Positions 18,728-27,388 of a DNA stretch of 64,000 nucleotides are shown piece by piece. The DNA is taken from the NCBI RefSeq assembly GCF_024806495.1, contig NZ_JANUFF010000001.1:310001-374000 (forward strand), written 5' to 3'. This stretch comes from Chryseobacterium sp. JUb7 (GTDB lineage Bacteria; Bacteroidota; Bacteroidia; Flavobacteriales; Weeksellaceae). The number at the start of each line of letters is the position of its first letter. The stretch's first letter is position 1. The position numbers and the translations under genes were made by a program. The notes beneath the pieces are model-generated. The model saw only the letters and a program-made list of their open reading frames with translations, searched no databases and was not told the DNA's origin.

Positions 18728-18924
18728 TTTCGTCACTTCGAGTAGATTTTGAAAAAATCGTATCGAGAAGTTTTATACTAGATTTAAATTTTGAAACCGT
18801 TAAGATTGCTTTTTACTTTAGATTAATCTTAATTGAAATTATTCTTGTAAAAAGCCTTAATGGTTAAAATTAAAGAAAAGTTCTCGATATAAATTATTGC
18901 AGAATTTTACTCGAACTGACGAAA
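18728..18924. repeat. Inverted pair of REP-like elements
   Basis: A plus-oriented copy (18728-18774, CGTCACTTCGAGTAG...TATCGAGAAG) faces an inverted, diverged copy (18880-18924, GTTCTCGATA...ACTCGAACTGACGAAA). Together they form a REPIN-like structure of about 197 bp between the receptor gene and the decarboxylase gene. It could fold into a long hairpin in the mRNA and reduce read-through. Confidence 0.65.
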
Positions 18925-18980
18925 AGTTTTCGCCAATAATATCTAAAAAGTAAAAAGAAACACAAAAAATCCAGTATTTT

Positions 18981-20498
18981 ATGAACACGTTTATTACCGA
19001 ACATGCGGTTTCGGAAAGGGAACTCCTTTTCCCAAATCTGGAGAATTTATTCTGTGATATTAATATTCACGAATATCAAAATGTGATGCAGAAAGCACAG
19101 GAAAGTGTGATTGCATTTCTTGAAGACAACCATCAACCTTTCAGTGGAATTTCCCCTAAAGACTTGAGAAAACAGTTTGAAAACATCAATCTTAATGATC
19201 GACCACAGAATTATGAAGAGGTTTTCGAAGAAGTCAGAACACTTTATACACAGCACGCGATTGCCTTTCATCATCCAAAATATGTTGCCCATCTCAATTG
19301 TCCGGTTGTTATTCCTGCAGTGGCTGCAGAAATGCTGATCAGCTCAATCAATTCCTCCCTCGATACCTGGGATCAAAGTGCAGGAGGAACCTTGATGGAG
19401 CAAAAATTAATTGAATGGACCTGCAGTGAAATCGGCTACGGAAAAAACTCTGACGGAATTTTTACAAGTGGCGGATCTCAAAGTAACCTGATGGGTATGC
19501 TTCTGGCCAGAGATCATTTTTCAATTAAACATTTTAATCATAATATCAAGAAAAACGGATTACCGGAAAATGCCCATCGTTTCAGAATTTTTGTTTCAGA
19601 GATGGCCCATTTCAGTATTCAGAAAAGCGCTTCGATTTTAGGATTGGGCGAGCAGGCTGTAGTGAAGGTTAAAACCGACCGTTCTTTCAAAATGAACAGT
19701 ATTTTATTGGAAGATGCTATTCAAAAAGAAATCGAAAACGGAAATATTCCCATTGCCGTTGTAGCGACTGCAGGAACGACAGACTTTGGAAATATTGATC
19801 CTTTAACCAATATTTCAACGATTGCAAAGAAGTATCAGATGTGGTTTCATGTAGATGCAGCCTATGGTTGCGGATTGCTTCTGACAGAAAAATACCGTCA
19901 TCTGATCAATGGAATTGAAGATGCAGATTCTGTGACGGTTGATTATCATAAATCTTTTTTTCAGCCCGTAAGCAGCAGTGGATTTTTGGTAAAGGACAGA
20001 AATTATTTCTCTTTAATTACCCATTACGCAGATTATTTAAACCCGAAAGATCACGATGAAAACCAGATTCCAAATCAGGTTAATAAATCAATTCAGACCA
20101 CCAGAAGGTTTGATGCGTTAAAACTTTGGTTTACATTACGAATTATCGGAAAAAAAGGACTTGGAAATTATATCGAAAGAATTATTCACACCGCTCGTCA
20201 GACAGTAACTTTACTTGAAAATGATCCCCATTTCGAACTATTAAACCGCTCTGATATTTCGGCTTTGGTTTTCAGATATTCGGCAGATCCTTTCAAAACT
20301 TTTGATTTAAACAGAATCAATACTTACATCAAATCTCAGCTTTATAAACACGGAAATGCTTTGGTTGCAGGAACAAAAGTGAACGGACAGTTTTATTTAA
20401 AATTCACCATTCTGAATCCTTTAACAACCATCGAAGATATCCAAACTATTTTAAACATCATTAAACAATACGGAAATGAATACATTGAAGTCAATTAA
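18981..20498 (+). CDS. PLP-dependent decarboxylase of siderophore synthesis (diaminobutyrate/lysine/ornithine decarboxylase-like)
   Basis: A 505-residue group II PLP decarboxylase. HVDAAYG (290-296) holds the PLP-binding Asp, and DYHKSFFQP (321-329) holds the Schiff-base Lys324. The family includes L-2,4-diaminobutyrate decarboxylase (RhbB) and the lysine decarboxylases DesA/DfoJ/BibA. Since the next enzymes are a NIS synthetase-acyltransferase and an N-hydroxylase, its product is most likely a diamine (cadaverine, putrescine or 1,3-diaminopropane) for a hydroxamate siderophore. The precise amino acid cannot be read. It overlaps the next gene by 23 bases, indicating translational coupling. 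Confidence 0.9.
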   Translation: MNTFITEHAVSERELLFPNLENLFCDINIHEYQNVMQKAQESVIAFLEDNHQPFSGISPKDLRKQFENINLNDRPQNYEEVFEEVRTLYTQHAIAFHHPKYVAHLNCPVVIPAVAAEMLISSINSSLDTWDQSAGGTLMEQKLIEWTCSEIGYGKNSDGIFTSGGSQSNLMGMLLARDHFSIKHFNHNIKKNGLPENAHRFRIFVSEMAHFSIQKSASILGLGEQAVVKVKTDRSFKMNSILLEDAIQKEIENGNIPIAVVATAGTTDFGNIDPLTNISTIAKKYQMWFHVDAAYGCGLLLTEKYRHLINGIEDADSVTVDYHKSFFQPVSSSGFLVKDRNYFSLITHYADYLNPKDHDENQIPNQVNKSIQTTRRFDALKLWFTLRIIGKKGLGNYIERIIHTARQTVTLLENDPHFELLNRSDISALVFRYSADPFKTFDLNRINTYIKSQLYKHGNALVAGTKVNGQFYLKFTILNPLTTIEDIQTILNIIKQYGNEYIEVN

Positions 20499-22899
20499 CA
20501 TACAGGAATACGCAGAAAAAATCAACTACACAGCACTGATTAACTGCTATATGAAAGAATTTACCAACTGGAGCCGTTATCTGGGAATTCCGAAATACGA
20601 TATTGCAATTGCAAAAAGCTTAAGAAAAACACCCACCAATCTTCACATCAGAATCGATTTTTCATCAATTGGGTGCGATGTATATGTGCCTGTTGCTTAT
20701 TTTTCCGAAAGCGGAAGACACCTTTTTGATTTTCCGGTTTTAAGGAGAGTCTTGGAAACGGATGAAGTTTCTGAGGTTGATATTTACGGTTTTATGGCAT
20801 TAACGGCCGAGTATTCGAAAAATATCTATCAGGATATTGACGCTTCCACCGTTATGAAAAGACTGAACAACAGCATTGAAAATCTCTCAACCTATCTAAA
20901 TCATCTGGTTGAAAATAATAAATCTGTCAATGACTTGGAAATGTCTTTTATCGAAGCAGAGCAATCCCTTGTTTTAGGGCATATTTTGCATCCGGTTCCA
21001 AAGTCTAAGCAAGGTTTTAATCAACAGGACTTACTGACCTATTCTCCTGAAACTTCAGGACAGTTTCAACTGTTTTATTTCTTAATTAATCCTGAAAATA
21101 TTATTGAAAAAAATGCAGACGGTGAGCCTGTTTCTAAAAAATTAGGCGAAAAAATTTATCCGCTCTTAGATGCTGAGCATAAACAATTATGGGATAAATT
21201 TCCGGATTATCAGATTGTTCCGATGCACCCTTGGGAAGCTGAATATTTGCTGACCCAGGAAAATGTTCAGATCATGCAGGAGCAGGGAATCCTTTTTGCA
21301 CTGGGACATTACGGAGAGTACTTCACTCCTACTTCTTCTGTGAGAACTGTTTACAGTGACAGTAATAAATGGATGTTTAAGTTTTCTCTGCATGTGAAAA
21401 TTACGAATTCCGAAAGAATCAATTTATATCCTGAGTTACATCGTGGTCATGATATCAGTCAGTTATTAAAAACCGATTGGGGGAAAAATTTGCAAAATGA
21501 TTTCCCGGAGATTGATTTTATGGTGGATCCTGCTTTTATAGCGGTAAAATTTAATGATAAAATTATCAATGGCTTTAATATAAGCATCAGAAGAAATCCG
21601 TTCTACGGTGAGAATAAAAACAAAAATGTAACCTTACTTGCAGCTCTTTGTCAGGACGGTATTTTAGGACAACCATCGAGACTACAGAATATCATCGGCA
21701 ATGCAGCCAAAAACTTGGATTTATCTGTTGAGCAGGTCGCTTTGGATTGGTTTAAACAATATCTTCACATTTGTGTAAGACCTATTGTTGGCATTTTAAA
21801 TAAATATGGACTTGCATGCGAATTTCATCAGCAAAACGTAATGATAGAGCTTGACAAGAAAGGTTTTCCGGCGAAAATTTATTTCAGAGATAATCAAGGA
21901 TTTTTCTTCAGGGAAGGCAGAAAAGATCTGGTTTCCAATGCACTTCCGGGAATAGCGGATGAAAGCCAGTCGATTATTGATGAAGAATCTCTGGCTCCGA
22001 AATATACTTATTACTTGGTGACAAATAATATTTTAGGGGTCGTTAATGCCTTAGGTTGCCATCAATTGGCAAATGAAAAAAAATTAATCAATCTGGTTTA
22101 CAAAGCATTCAAAGAACTTGAAAATGAAGACGAAACAGGATTGGTAAGCTATATTACCAATAAAAGAAACTGGTATACGAAAGGAAATTTAATCACAAGC
22201 CTTCAAAACATCAATGAAGCAGATGAAAACCTTGAATATCCTGCTGTTTTCCTGGATACCCCGAATCCACTGAATAAATACTTTTTTTCAAATAAATTAA
22301 TTAAACCTGAAACTAAAGAAATTGTTTATTCAAGGTACTTTGAAGAAGAAAATGTAAACATAAGCATCCGTCCTTTTGATATTGAAAATGATTTTGAAAT
22401 GATCCATGAATGGTTCAATATGGAACATGCCAAACCTTTCTGGAAAATGGATGGTCCGAAAAGAGATCTTGAACTTTGGTTCAGAACAATTCTTCCAAGT
22501 GATGAGCAGCACAGTTTTATCGGTTATGTAAATGATATTCCACAATTTAGCTTTGAGCCTTACTGGCCGATGAGGGATATTGTAGGAGCTTATTACGAAT
22601 CACTTCCAACGGATTATGGAACTCATTTTTTCGTAGCTGAAACGCAAAAAGACAAAAAGTTTTCTTTCCAGTCTTTCCAGGTTGCTTTAGATTATATTTT
22701 CATGCTTCCAGAAGTTGGAAAATGTATCGGCGAAGCTTCTGTTGACGCCGTTCCGACCGACAGAATTATTACAAAATTGGGATATACCCGTGAAGGCGTG
22801 ATCGAAATGCCACATAAAACGGCTTATCTAACTTTCTGTACCCGCGAAGGATATTGGGAAAAATGCCCTGAAAGCAGACTGGAAGCCAAAAGTATTTAA
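20476..22899 (+). CDS. Bifunctional IucA/IucC NIS siderophore synthetase fused to GNAT acyltransferase
   Basis: An 807-residue fusion. Residues of about 1-600 are an IucA/IucC-type synthetase: GHILHPVPKSKQG (168-180), HPWE (251-254), KFSLHVKITNSER (302-314) and EFHQQN (449-454) are the ATP/substrate motifs. Residues of about 628-800 are a GNAT acyltransferase of the IucB/AlcB/DesC kind (ISIRPFDIENDFEMIHEWF, then a C-terminal KLGYTREGVIEMPHK). The acyltransferase would acylate an N-hydroxydiamine, and the synthetase would condense or cyclise the product with ATP. As I recall, BibC and DfoC have the acyltransferase at the N-terminus, so this order is reversed. The start overlaps the decarboxylase gene. 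Confidence 0.92.
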   Translation: MNTLKSINIQEYAEKINYTALINCYMKEFTNWSRYLGIPKYDIAIAKSLRKTPTNLHIRIDFSSIGCDVYVPVAYFSESGRHLFDFPVLRRVLETDEVSEVDIYGFMALTAEYSKNIYQDIDASTVMKRLNNSIENLSTYLNHLVENNKSVNDLEMSFIEAEQSLVLGHILHPVPKSKQGFNQQDLLTYSPETSGQFQLFYFLINPENIIEKNADGEPVSKKLGEKIYPLLDAEHKQLWDKFPDYQIVPMHPWEAEYLLTQENVQIMQEQGILFALGHYGEYFTPTSSVRTVYSDSNKWMFKFSLHVKITNSERINLYPELHRGHDISQLLKTDWGKNLQNDFPEIDFMVDPAFIAVKFNDKIINGFNISIRRNPFYGENKNKNVTLLAALCQDGILGQPSRLQNIIGNAAKNLDLSVEQVALDWFKQYLHICVRPIVGILNKYGLACEFHQQNVMIELDKKGFPAKIYFRDNQGFFFREGRKDLVSNALPGIADESQSIIDEESLAPKYTYYLVTNNILGVVNALGCHQLANEKKLINLVYKAFKELENEDETGLVSYITNKRNWYTKGNLITSLQNINEADENLEYPAVFLDTPNPLNKYFFSNKLIKPETKEIVYSRYFEEENVNISIRPFDIENDFEMIHEWFNMEHAKPFWKMDGPKRDLELWFRTILPSDEQHSFIGYVNDIPQFSFEPYWPMRDIVGAYYESLPTDYGTHFFVAETQKDKKFSFQSFQVALDYIFMLPEVGKCIGEASVDAVPTDRIITKLGYTREGVIEMPHKTAYLTFCTREGYWEKCPESRLEAKSI

Positions 22900-22922
22900 T
22901 GATCATTTTTTAATATTTAAAT

Positions 22923-23116
22923 AGGCTTCGACTGGCTCAGCCTGACATTGTTGATAACAGCAGGTATTAATAAATCATGATTGGAAGTGAAAATATTTAA
23001 TATAAACTTTTTTATGAAAGAGTCTTCGACGGGCTCGGACTGACACTGTTAATAACAGCAGGCATTAATAATGTCATCATGATTGGAAGTGATTAATATA
23101 AGCTTTTTTATGAAAG
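22923..23116. repeat. Two tandem REP-like units of about 97 bp
   Basis: Units begin with AGGCTTCGACTGGCTCAG (22923) and AGTCTTCGACGGGCTCGG (23021). Both continue with AACAGCAGGTATTAATAA or AACAGCAGGCATTAATAA, then CATGATTGGAAGTGA, and end in TTTTTTATGAAAG. The offsets are 98 and 96 bases. The third unit starts at 23117. Confidence 0.85.
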
Positions 23117-23200
23117 AGGCTTCGACGGGCTCAGCCTGACACTGAAGATCATACAGATAGTATTAGCGGTGTCATCCTGAGCCTGTCGAAGGATCTTTCT
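23117..23200. repeat. Third repeat unit forming a long hairpin (REPIN-like)
   Basis: The third unit keeps only its head (23120-23142, CTTCGACGGGCTCAG...TGACAC). This head faces an inverted copy (23169-23191, GTGTCATCCTGAGCCTG...GAAG), pairing at 20 of 23 positions around a 26-base loop. The GTCATCCTGAGCCTGTCGAAG core is a common intergenic motif in Bacteroidota. Confidence 0.8.
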
Positions 23201-23230
23201 TTATTCAGATTAATTCAAAAAACAAAAACA

Positions 23231-24544
23231 TTGGAAAACAACAAAATATACGATATCATCGGGATCGGCATAGGTCCTTTTAACCTTGGATTAGCAGCAC
23301 TTTTGCAGCCTGTGGAATCTATCGATTCTCTTTTTTTAGATCAGGCAGACGGTTTCGACTGGCATCCCGGGCTGATGCTTGACAACGCCACTTTACAGGT
23401 CCCTTTTATGGCTGATTTGGTAACAATGGCTGATCCTAAAAGTGAATTCAGCTTTCTCAATTTTTTAAAGGAAACCGACCGTTTGTATAAATTTTATATC
23501 AGGGAGAGTTTTTATATTTTAAGAAAAGAATATAATCAGTATTGTCAGTGGGTTGCAAATCAACTGCAGAATTGTCTTTTCGGAAAAAAAGTTGAACATA
23601 TTACGTTTGATGAAACTCAGGAAGTTTACATTATCGAAGTTTTAGACCTGAAAAATAATGATGTTGCAAAATATTATACTAAAAAACTGGCTTTAGGAAC
23701 AGGAACCCAGCCGAATCTTCCTAAATTTATGGAAGGAAAAAACTACCCCAATATCATTCATACTTCGGAATATCTTACCCATAAAGAGGATATTCTAAGC
23801 TCAAATTCTGTTTCTATTATTGGCTCAGGACAAAGTGCAGCAGAAATTTTTCAGGATCTGCTTCCGGAAACAAAAATGACATTTAAAATGAACTGGTTTA
23901 CACGTCCGGACCGTTTTTTCCCGATGGAATATTCAAAATTAACACTGGAACTGACTTCTCCGGAATATGTTGATCATTTTTACCAGATGCCCTCTGAGAA
24001 ACGTAAAAATTTACTGGCAAAACAGCCTCCGCTTTATAAAGGAATTAATTTTGATTTAATTAACGAGATTTTCGATACGCTGTACGAAATGAGCGTTGGA
24101 AATACTCCGTTGTATGTGGAACTGAAACCCAGCTGCCAGCTCGACAGCATTTATCCTGAAGGAAACTCCTACCTGTTGAATTTCACACATGTACAGGATG
24201 AAGTTACTTTTACAAATATTTCAGATTATGTCATTCTGGCAACAGGATATAAGTACAAAGAACCTAAATTTTTGCAGGGAATTGAGAATTTGATCCAAAG
24301 AACGGAAGACGGCCTGTTTGATGTAAGCCGCTATTACACTATTGATCACAAAGAAACTCTTTTTGTGCAGAACGCGGAACTTCATACCCATGGTTTTGTG
24401 ACACCAGATTTAGGGATGGGTGCTTACAGAAATGCAATCATTATTAATTCTATCGCTAGAAAAGAAATCTATAAAGTAGAAAAACGAATTGCCTTTCAAC
24501 AATTTAATACTTCGGAAGTATGGACCGCAAAACATTCATCTTAA
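23231..24544 (+). CDS. Siderophore N-hydroxylating monooxygenase (IucD/DesB/SidA family)
   Basis: A 437-residue FAD- and NADPH-dependent N-hydroxylase. The FAD motif GIGIGPFNLGL (11-21), the NADPH motif GSGQSAAE (198-205) and the late ATGYKYKEP motif are clear. It would hydroxylate the terminal amine of lysine, ornithine or, given the neighbouring decarboxylase, a diamine. The start codon is TTG at 23231: no ATG occurs in frame upstream, and the first internal Met is about residue 49, beyond the FAD motif. It overlaps the MATE gene by 25 bases. A 331-base repeat-filled gap separates it from the synthetase gene. Confidence 0.92.
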   Translation: MENNKIYDIIGIGIGPFNLGLAALLQPVESIDSLFLDQADGFDWHPGLMLDNATLQVPFMADLVTMADPKSEFSFLNFLKETDRLYKFYIRESFYILRKEYNQYCQWVANQLQNCLFGKKVEHITFDETQEVYIIEVLDLKNNDVAKYYTKKLALGTGTQPNLPKFMEGKNYPNIIHTSEYLTHKEDILSSNSVSIIGSGQSAAEIFQDLLPETKMTFKMNWFTRPDRFFPMEYSKLTLELTSPEYVDHFYQMPSEKRKNLLAKQPPLYKGINFDLINEIFDTLYEMSVGNTPLYVELKPSCQLDSIYPEGNSYLLNFTHVQDEVTFTNISDYVILATGYKYKEPKFLQGIENLIQRTEDGLFDVSRYYTIDHKETLFVQNAELHTHGFVTPDLGMGAYRNAIIINSIARKEIYKVEKRIAFQQFNTSEVWTAKHSS

Positions 24545-25857
24545 CAGGTGATTTGAAGAAGGTCATGTGGGAAACTTCATGGCCTGCCGTTGCGGCGATT
24601 GTTTTATATGGAATCAATAATTTCCTTGATGCTATTTTCGTTGGGTATTTGATCAATACAAAAGCCCTGGCAGCTGTTGGAATGGCTTATCCTCTATCTC
24701 AGATTGTATTGGGATTCGGAAGATTAGTCGGAACCGGAGCCGGAGCTGCTGTGAGTATGTGGATTGGTAAAAATGAAAAAAATAATCTGTATAATTTATT
24801 TGGAAGCTTCAACTTTCTATGTATTTTTTTCTCTTTGATTTGTACAATTCCGGCCTATATCTTTGCTCATGAATTAATGGCAATGATGGGAGCAAAAGGA
24901 GAATTACAAACCATTGCCGTTGATTATTTCAGAGCCACGTTAATAGGTACGGTGTTCTGGATTTACGGTTTAGCACTCAATATGTTAATCCGTGCGGAAG
25001 GGAAAATGAAAACCGCTGCAATGATGATTGCTGTGGGTCTGGTTATCGATATTATTCTGAAACCCATTTTTATTTCAACTTTAGGAATGGGCGTTGCGGG
25101 AGCAGCCTGGGCAACCAATTGCGGAATGATTATTTATTCTGCACTCGGTATTCTGTATTATGCCAAAGGAAAAAGTTCGTTTAAAGCCCATTGGAAATCC
25201 ATTTCATTTAATCCTGAAATTGGACAGAAAATACTGAAACTGGGACTTCCGGAAATGATTTTATCTGTGATGGGTGTTGTTCAGAGTATTATTATTTTTA
25301 ATGCGATTGCCCGCTACGGAACAGAAAATGATATTTCTTTCTTCACGGTTTTAAATAGATTTTTTTTGTTTTTACTGACTCCTTTATTTGGTTTAATGCG
25401 TGGTTTACAGCCTGTTGTGGGAATTAATTTCGGAGCTGGAAATTATGAACGGGCAAGGACATTTTTAAAAACATATATTCTGGCAGGAGTTGCTGTTTTA
25501 TTTCCGTTTTTCTTTATCGCTTTATTTTTTCCGCAACAATTGATTGGCCTAATGCTTCCTGGATATGCTGTAAATGCTGATCAGATCAGAGACTTCAGAT
25601 TATTTTTCTCGGTACTTCCTTTATTGCCGGTTACCGTATTAGCCCTTTCCTATTATCCTGCAGTAAACGACAGTAAAAAGGCTAGCTTTCTGGTGTTTCT
25701 CCGGCAGCTTATTCTTTATATTCCATTAATGCTTATTCTTCCGTATTATTTTGGAATTAAAAGTATATACTGGGGAAGTGCATTGATAGAGCTGGCAGTA
25801 GGTCTGGTGACATTAGGTTTATTAAAAAACAAACAGTTTAAATTAAAAAGGATTTAA
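24520..25857 (+). CDS. MATE-family efflux transporter, probable siderophore exporter
   Basis: A 445-residue inner-membrane protein with about 12 helices and MATE features: WPAVAAIVLYGINNFLDAIFVG at the first helix and a second-half repeat with GLMRGLQPVVGINFGAGNYERA. The start lies inside the end of the N-hydroxylase gene, so it is translationally coupled to siderophore synthesis. Exporting the finished siderophore is the natural inference, though MATE proteins also export cationic drugs. A strong terminator ends the operon. Confidence 0.9.
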   Translation: MDRKTFILTGDLKKVMWETSWPAVAAIVLYGINNFLDAIFVGYLINTKALAAVGMAYPLSQIVLGFGRLVGTGAGAAVSMWIGKNEKNNLYNLFGSFNFLCIFFSLICTIPAYIFAHELMAMMGAKGELQTIAVDYFRATLIGTVFWIYGLALNMLIRAEGKMKTAAMMIAVGLVIDIILKPIFISTLGMGVAGAAWATNCGMIIYSALGILYYAKGKSSFKAHWKSISFNPEIGQKILKLGLPEMILSVMGVVQSIIIFNAIARYGTENDISFFTVLNRFFLFLLTPLFGLMRGLQPVVGINFGAGNYERARTFLKTYILAGVAVLFPFFFIALFFPQQLIGLMLPGYAVNADQIRDFRLFFSVLPLLPVTVLALSYYPAVNDSKKASFLVFLRQLILYIPLMLILPYYFGIKSIYWGSALIELAVGLVTLGLLKNKQFKLKRI

Positions 25858-25883
25858 TTTTTTCATTATAATCATTTGTAAAA

Positions 25884-25920
25884 CAGCTTTATATAAATTT
25901 TATATAAAGCTGCTTTTTTA
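25884..25920. terminator. Terminator of the siderophore operon
   Basis: CAGCTTTATATAA and TATATAAAGCTG pair around a short loop (25884-25912) and are followed by CTTTTTTATTTTTT. It sits between the convergent MATE and esterase genes and probably serves both. Confidence 0.8.
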
Positions 25921-26730
25921 TTTTTTAAAATATCGTTCAAATAAGCTTAGCTGATTGGATAATGACTGACTCCAGTACTCTGGATCATGTTTCCCTGGAG
26001 ACTCTATGTACAGATGCCCGATTTTAGCATGGGTAAGCTGATCATGAAATTTCCTGTTTTGTGTGATCATTTGATCATCTTCAGTTCCGCAATCAAAAAT
26101 ATAATATTGACTGGCGGTTTTCATAAGTTCTATTTTACTATCTGTCAGAAAATTAACATCCAAATCCGGAAAAGAACCCAAGACTTTATCTACTTGATAA
26201 TTTGTATATTCTTTCCCGAAAGAACGAAAGTCTAAGGCTCCGCAAGAACTCCCTACAACTCCAAATATTTTCCGATAAGTCACGCCGATATTGGTTGCTC
26301 CGTAACCTCCCATACTCCATCCCAAAATTCCGCGGAACTTTTTTTCTGTTTTTACAGGGTAATTTCTATTAATAAAACCAACCAGTTCTTCACCAATAAA
26401 AGTCTGATATTGAGAATCCTTCTTTATAGGACTGTCAACATACCATGAATTGTAATTTCCATCAGGAAGAATATAAATTGTCTGATATTCCTGAGCTTTA
26501 AGTACCAGATCCGGAATATCCTTTTGTAATGTTCTTTCGGGATTTCTACTGTAACCATGCAGGATATAAACAGATTTGTATGTTACATCGGGCTGTAAAT
26601 CCGGGGTAATAATAATGGTCTTGATCTTCTTATTCATCTTTGGACTGAATATATCCTGACGAATAATTTTCTGCGAAGAAAAATGACTAAAACAAGCGAC
26701 CAGACATACAATACTTATTAAATTTTTCAT
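25918..26730 (-). CDS. Secreted esterase-family alpha/beta hydrolase
   Basis: A 270-residue secreted hydrolase with signal peptide (MKNLISIVCLVACFSHFSSQ). The esterase/antigen-85 fold shows the nucleophile elbow GWSMGGYG, an Asp in FDCGTEDDQM and a His in SPGKHDPEYW. The family (PF00756) contains S-formylglutathione hydrolases, feruloyl/acetyl-xylan esterases and enterochelin esterases. It lies end-to-end with the siderophore operon, but hydroxamate siderophores are not usually released by esterases, so a carbohydrate-ester role is equally likely. Confidence 0.85.
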   Translation of the reverse strand: MKNLISIVCLVACFSHFSSQKIIRQDIFSPKMNKKIKTIIITPDLQPDVTYKSVYILHGYSRNPERTLQKDIPDLVLKAQEYQTIYILPDGNYNSWYVDSPIKKDSQYQTFIGEELVGFINRNYPVKTEKKFRGILGWSMGGYGATNIGVTYRKIFGVVGSSCGALDFRSFGKEYTNYQVDKVLGSFPDLDVNFLTDSKIELMKTASQYYIFDCGTEDDQMITQNRKFHDQLTHAKIGHLYIESPGKHDPEYWSQSLSNQLSLFERYFKK

Positions 26731-26766
26731 AAGATTAACTGTTTTATTAACCTTGCAAAATTGTCC

Positions 26767-26806
26767 TAAAAAAAACAGAAAAGCCTCAACATATGTTGAA
26801 GCTTTT
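26767..26806 (-). terminator. Terminator of the FrnE-nucleosidase-GNAT-Crp operon
   Basis: On the minus strand, AAAAGCTTCAAC and GTTGAGGCTTTT pair over 12 bp (one G-U) around ATAT (26779-26806) and are followed by CTGTTTTTTTT. The hairpin starts one base after the stop codon of the Crp gene. Confidence 0.85.
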
Positions 26807-26807
26807 G

Positions 26808-27377
26808 TTAATGTATTTCTTTTTTTATACGGCTCAGCTGCGTTGGAGTTATTCCTAAATAAGAGGCAATATGATGCTGTTTCAGCCGCTTATATAAAGA
26901 TTTGTTTTCCAATAATGATAAATACCGCTGTTTGGCGGTTTCATACTTCAATGATATCTCCAGAGGTTCTTTTTTTACCACCCAGTTTTTCTCCAGATAA
27001 TGAATCTGAAACAATGCGAGATCATGATGCTTATTGAGCAGCTCCCGAAATGCTTTAACAGGATATTTTATAACAGAACAGTTTTCCAGAGCAATGATAT
27101 TAAAATCACTGGGTTTATCCTGTATAATGGCGGAAGTGGAAGCTACAAAACTATTTTCTTCAAAGAAAATTTTATAAACCTGATTTCCCTGTTCATCAAC
27201 AGTATAATACCCTATCAACCCGGATTGTATGAAATAATAATATCTGGCCATCATTCCTGCCTGCAGTAATAATTTATTTTTAGCGTATTTTTCTTCACTA
27301 CAAATATTCTCCAGAGCAGAAACAGTTTCTGCTGATAAAGAATAATAATGATTAATTTGTTCTAAAAATTCTTTCAA
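26808..27377 (-). CDS. Crp/Fnr-family transcriptional regulator
   Basis: A 189-residue regulator with an N-terminal cNMP-binding-like beta-roll (residues of about 25-115) and a short C-terminal HTH: LKQHHIASYLGITPTQLSRIKKEI. The recognition helix reads TPTQLSR, with Gln where CRP and FNR have Glu, so its DNA site should differ from the usual TGTGA/TTGAT. It is the last gene of a four-gene operon, 11 bases after the GNAT gene. These truncated Crp proteins in flavobacteria usually lack conserved cAMP contacts. Confidence 0.88.
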   Translation of the reverse strand: MKEFLEQINHYYSLSAETVSALENICSEEKYAKNKLLLQAGMMARYYYFIQSGLIGYYTVDEQGNQVYKIFFEENSFVASTSAIIQDKPSDFNIIALENCSVIKYPVKAFRELLNKHHDLALFQIHYLEKNWVVKKEPLEISLKYETAKQRYLSLLENKSLYKRLKQHHIASYLGITPTQLSRIKKEIH

Positions 27378-27388
27378 CCGGAAATATT

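Larger units (their letters stand above)
22900..23230. other. Intergenic gap inside the siderophore operon, filled by repeats
   Basis: This 331-base gap holds the tandem/inverted CTTCGAC repeats described in the next two entries and no reading frame worth calling. No TAnnTTTG promoter box was seen before the N-hydroxylase start, so that gene may depend on read-through. Confidence 0.6.

Noticed and set aside
25918..26730. Esterase as a siderophore-releasing enzyme
   Set aside because: The only support is that it converges on the siderophore operon. It is not co-directional, and hydroxamates are normally released by reduction.
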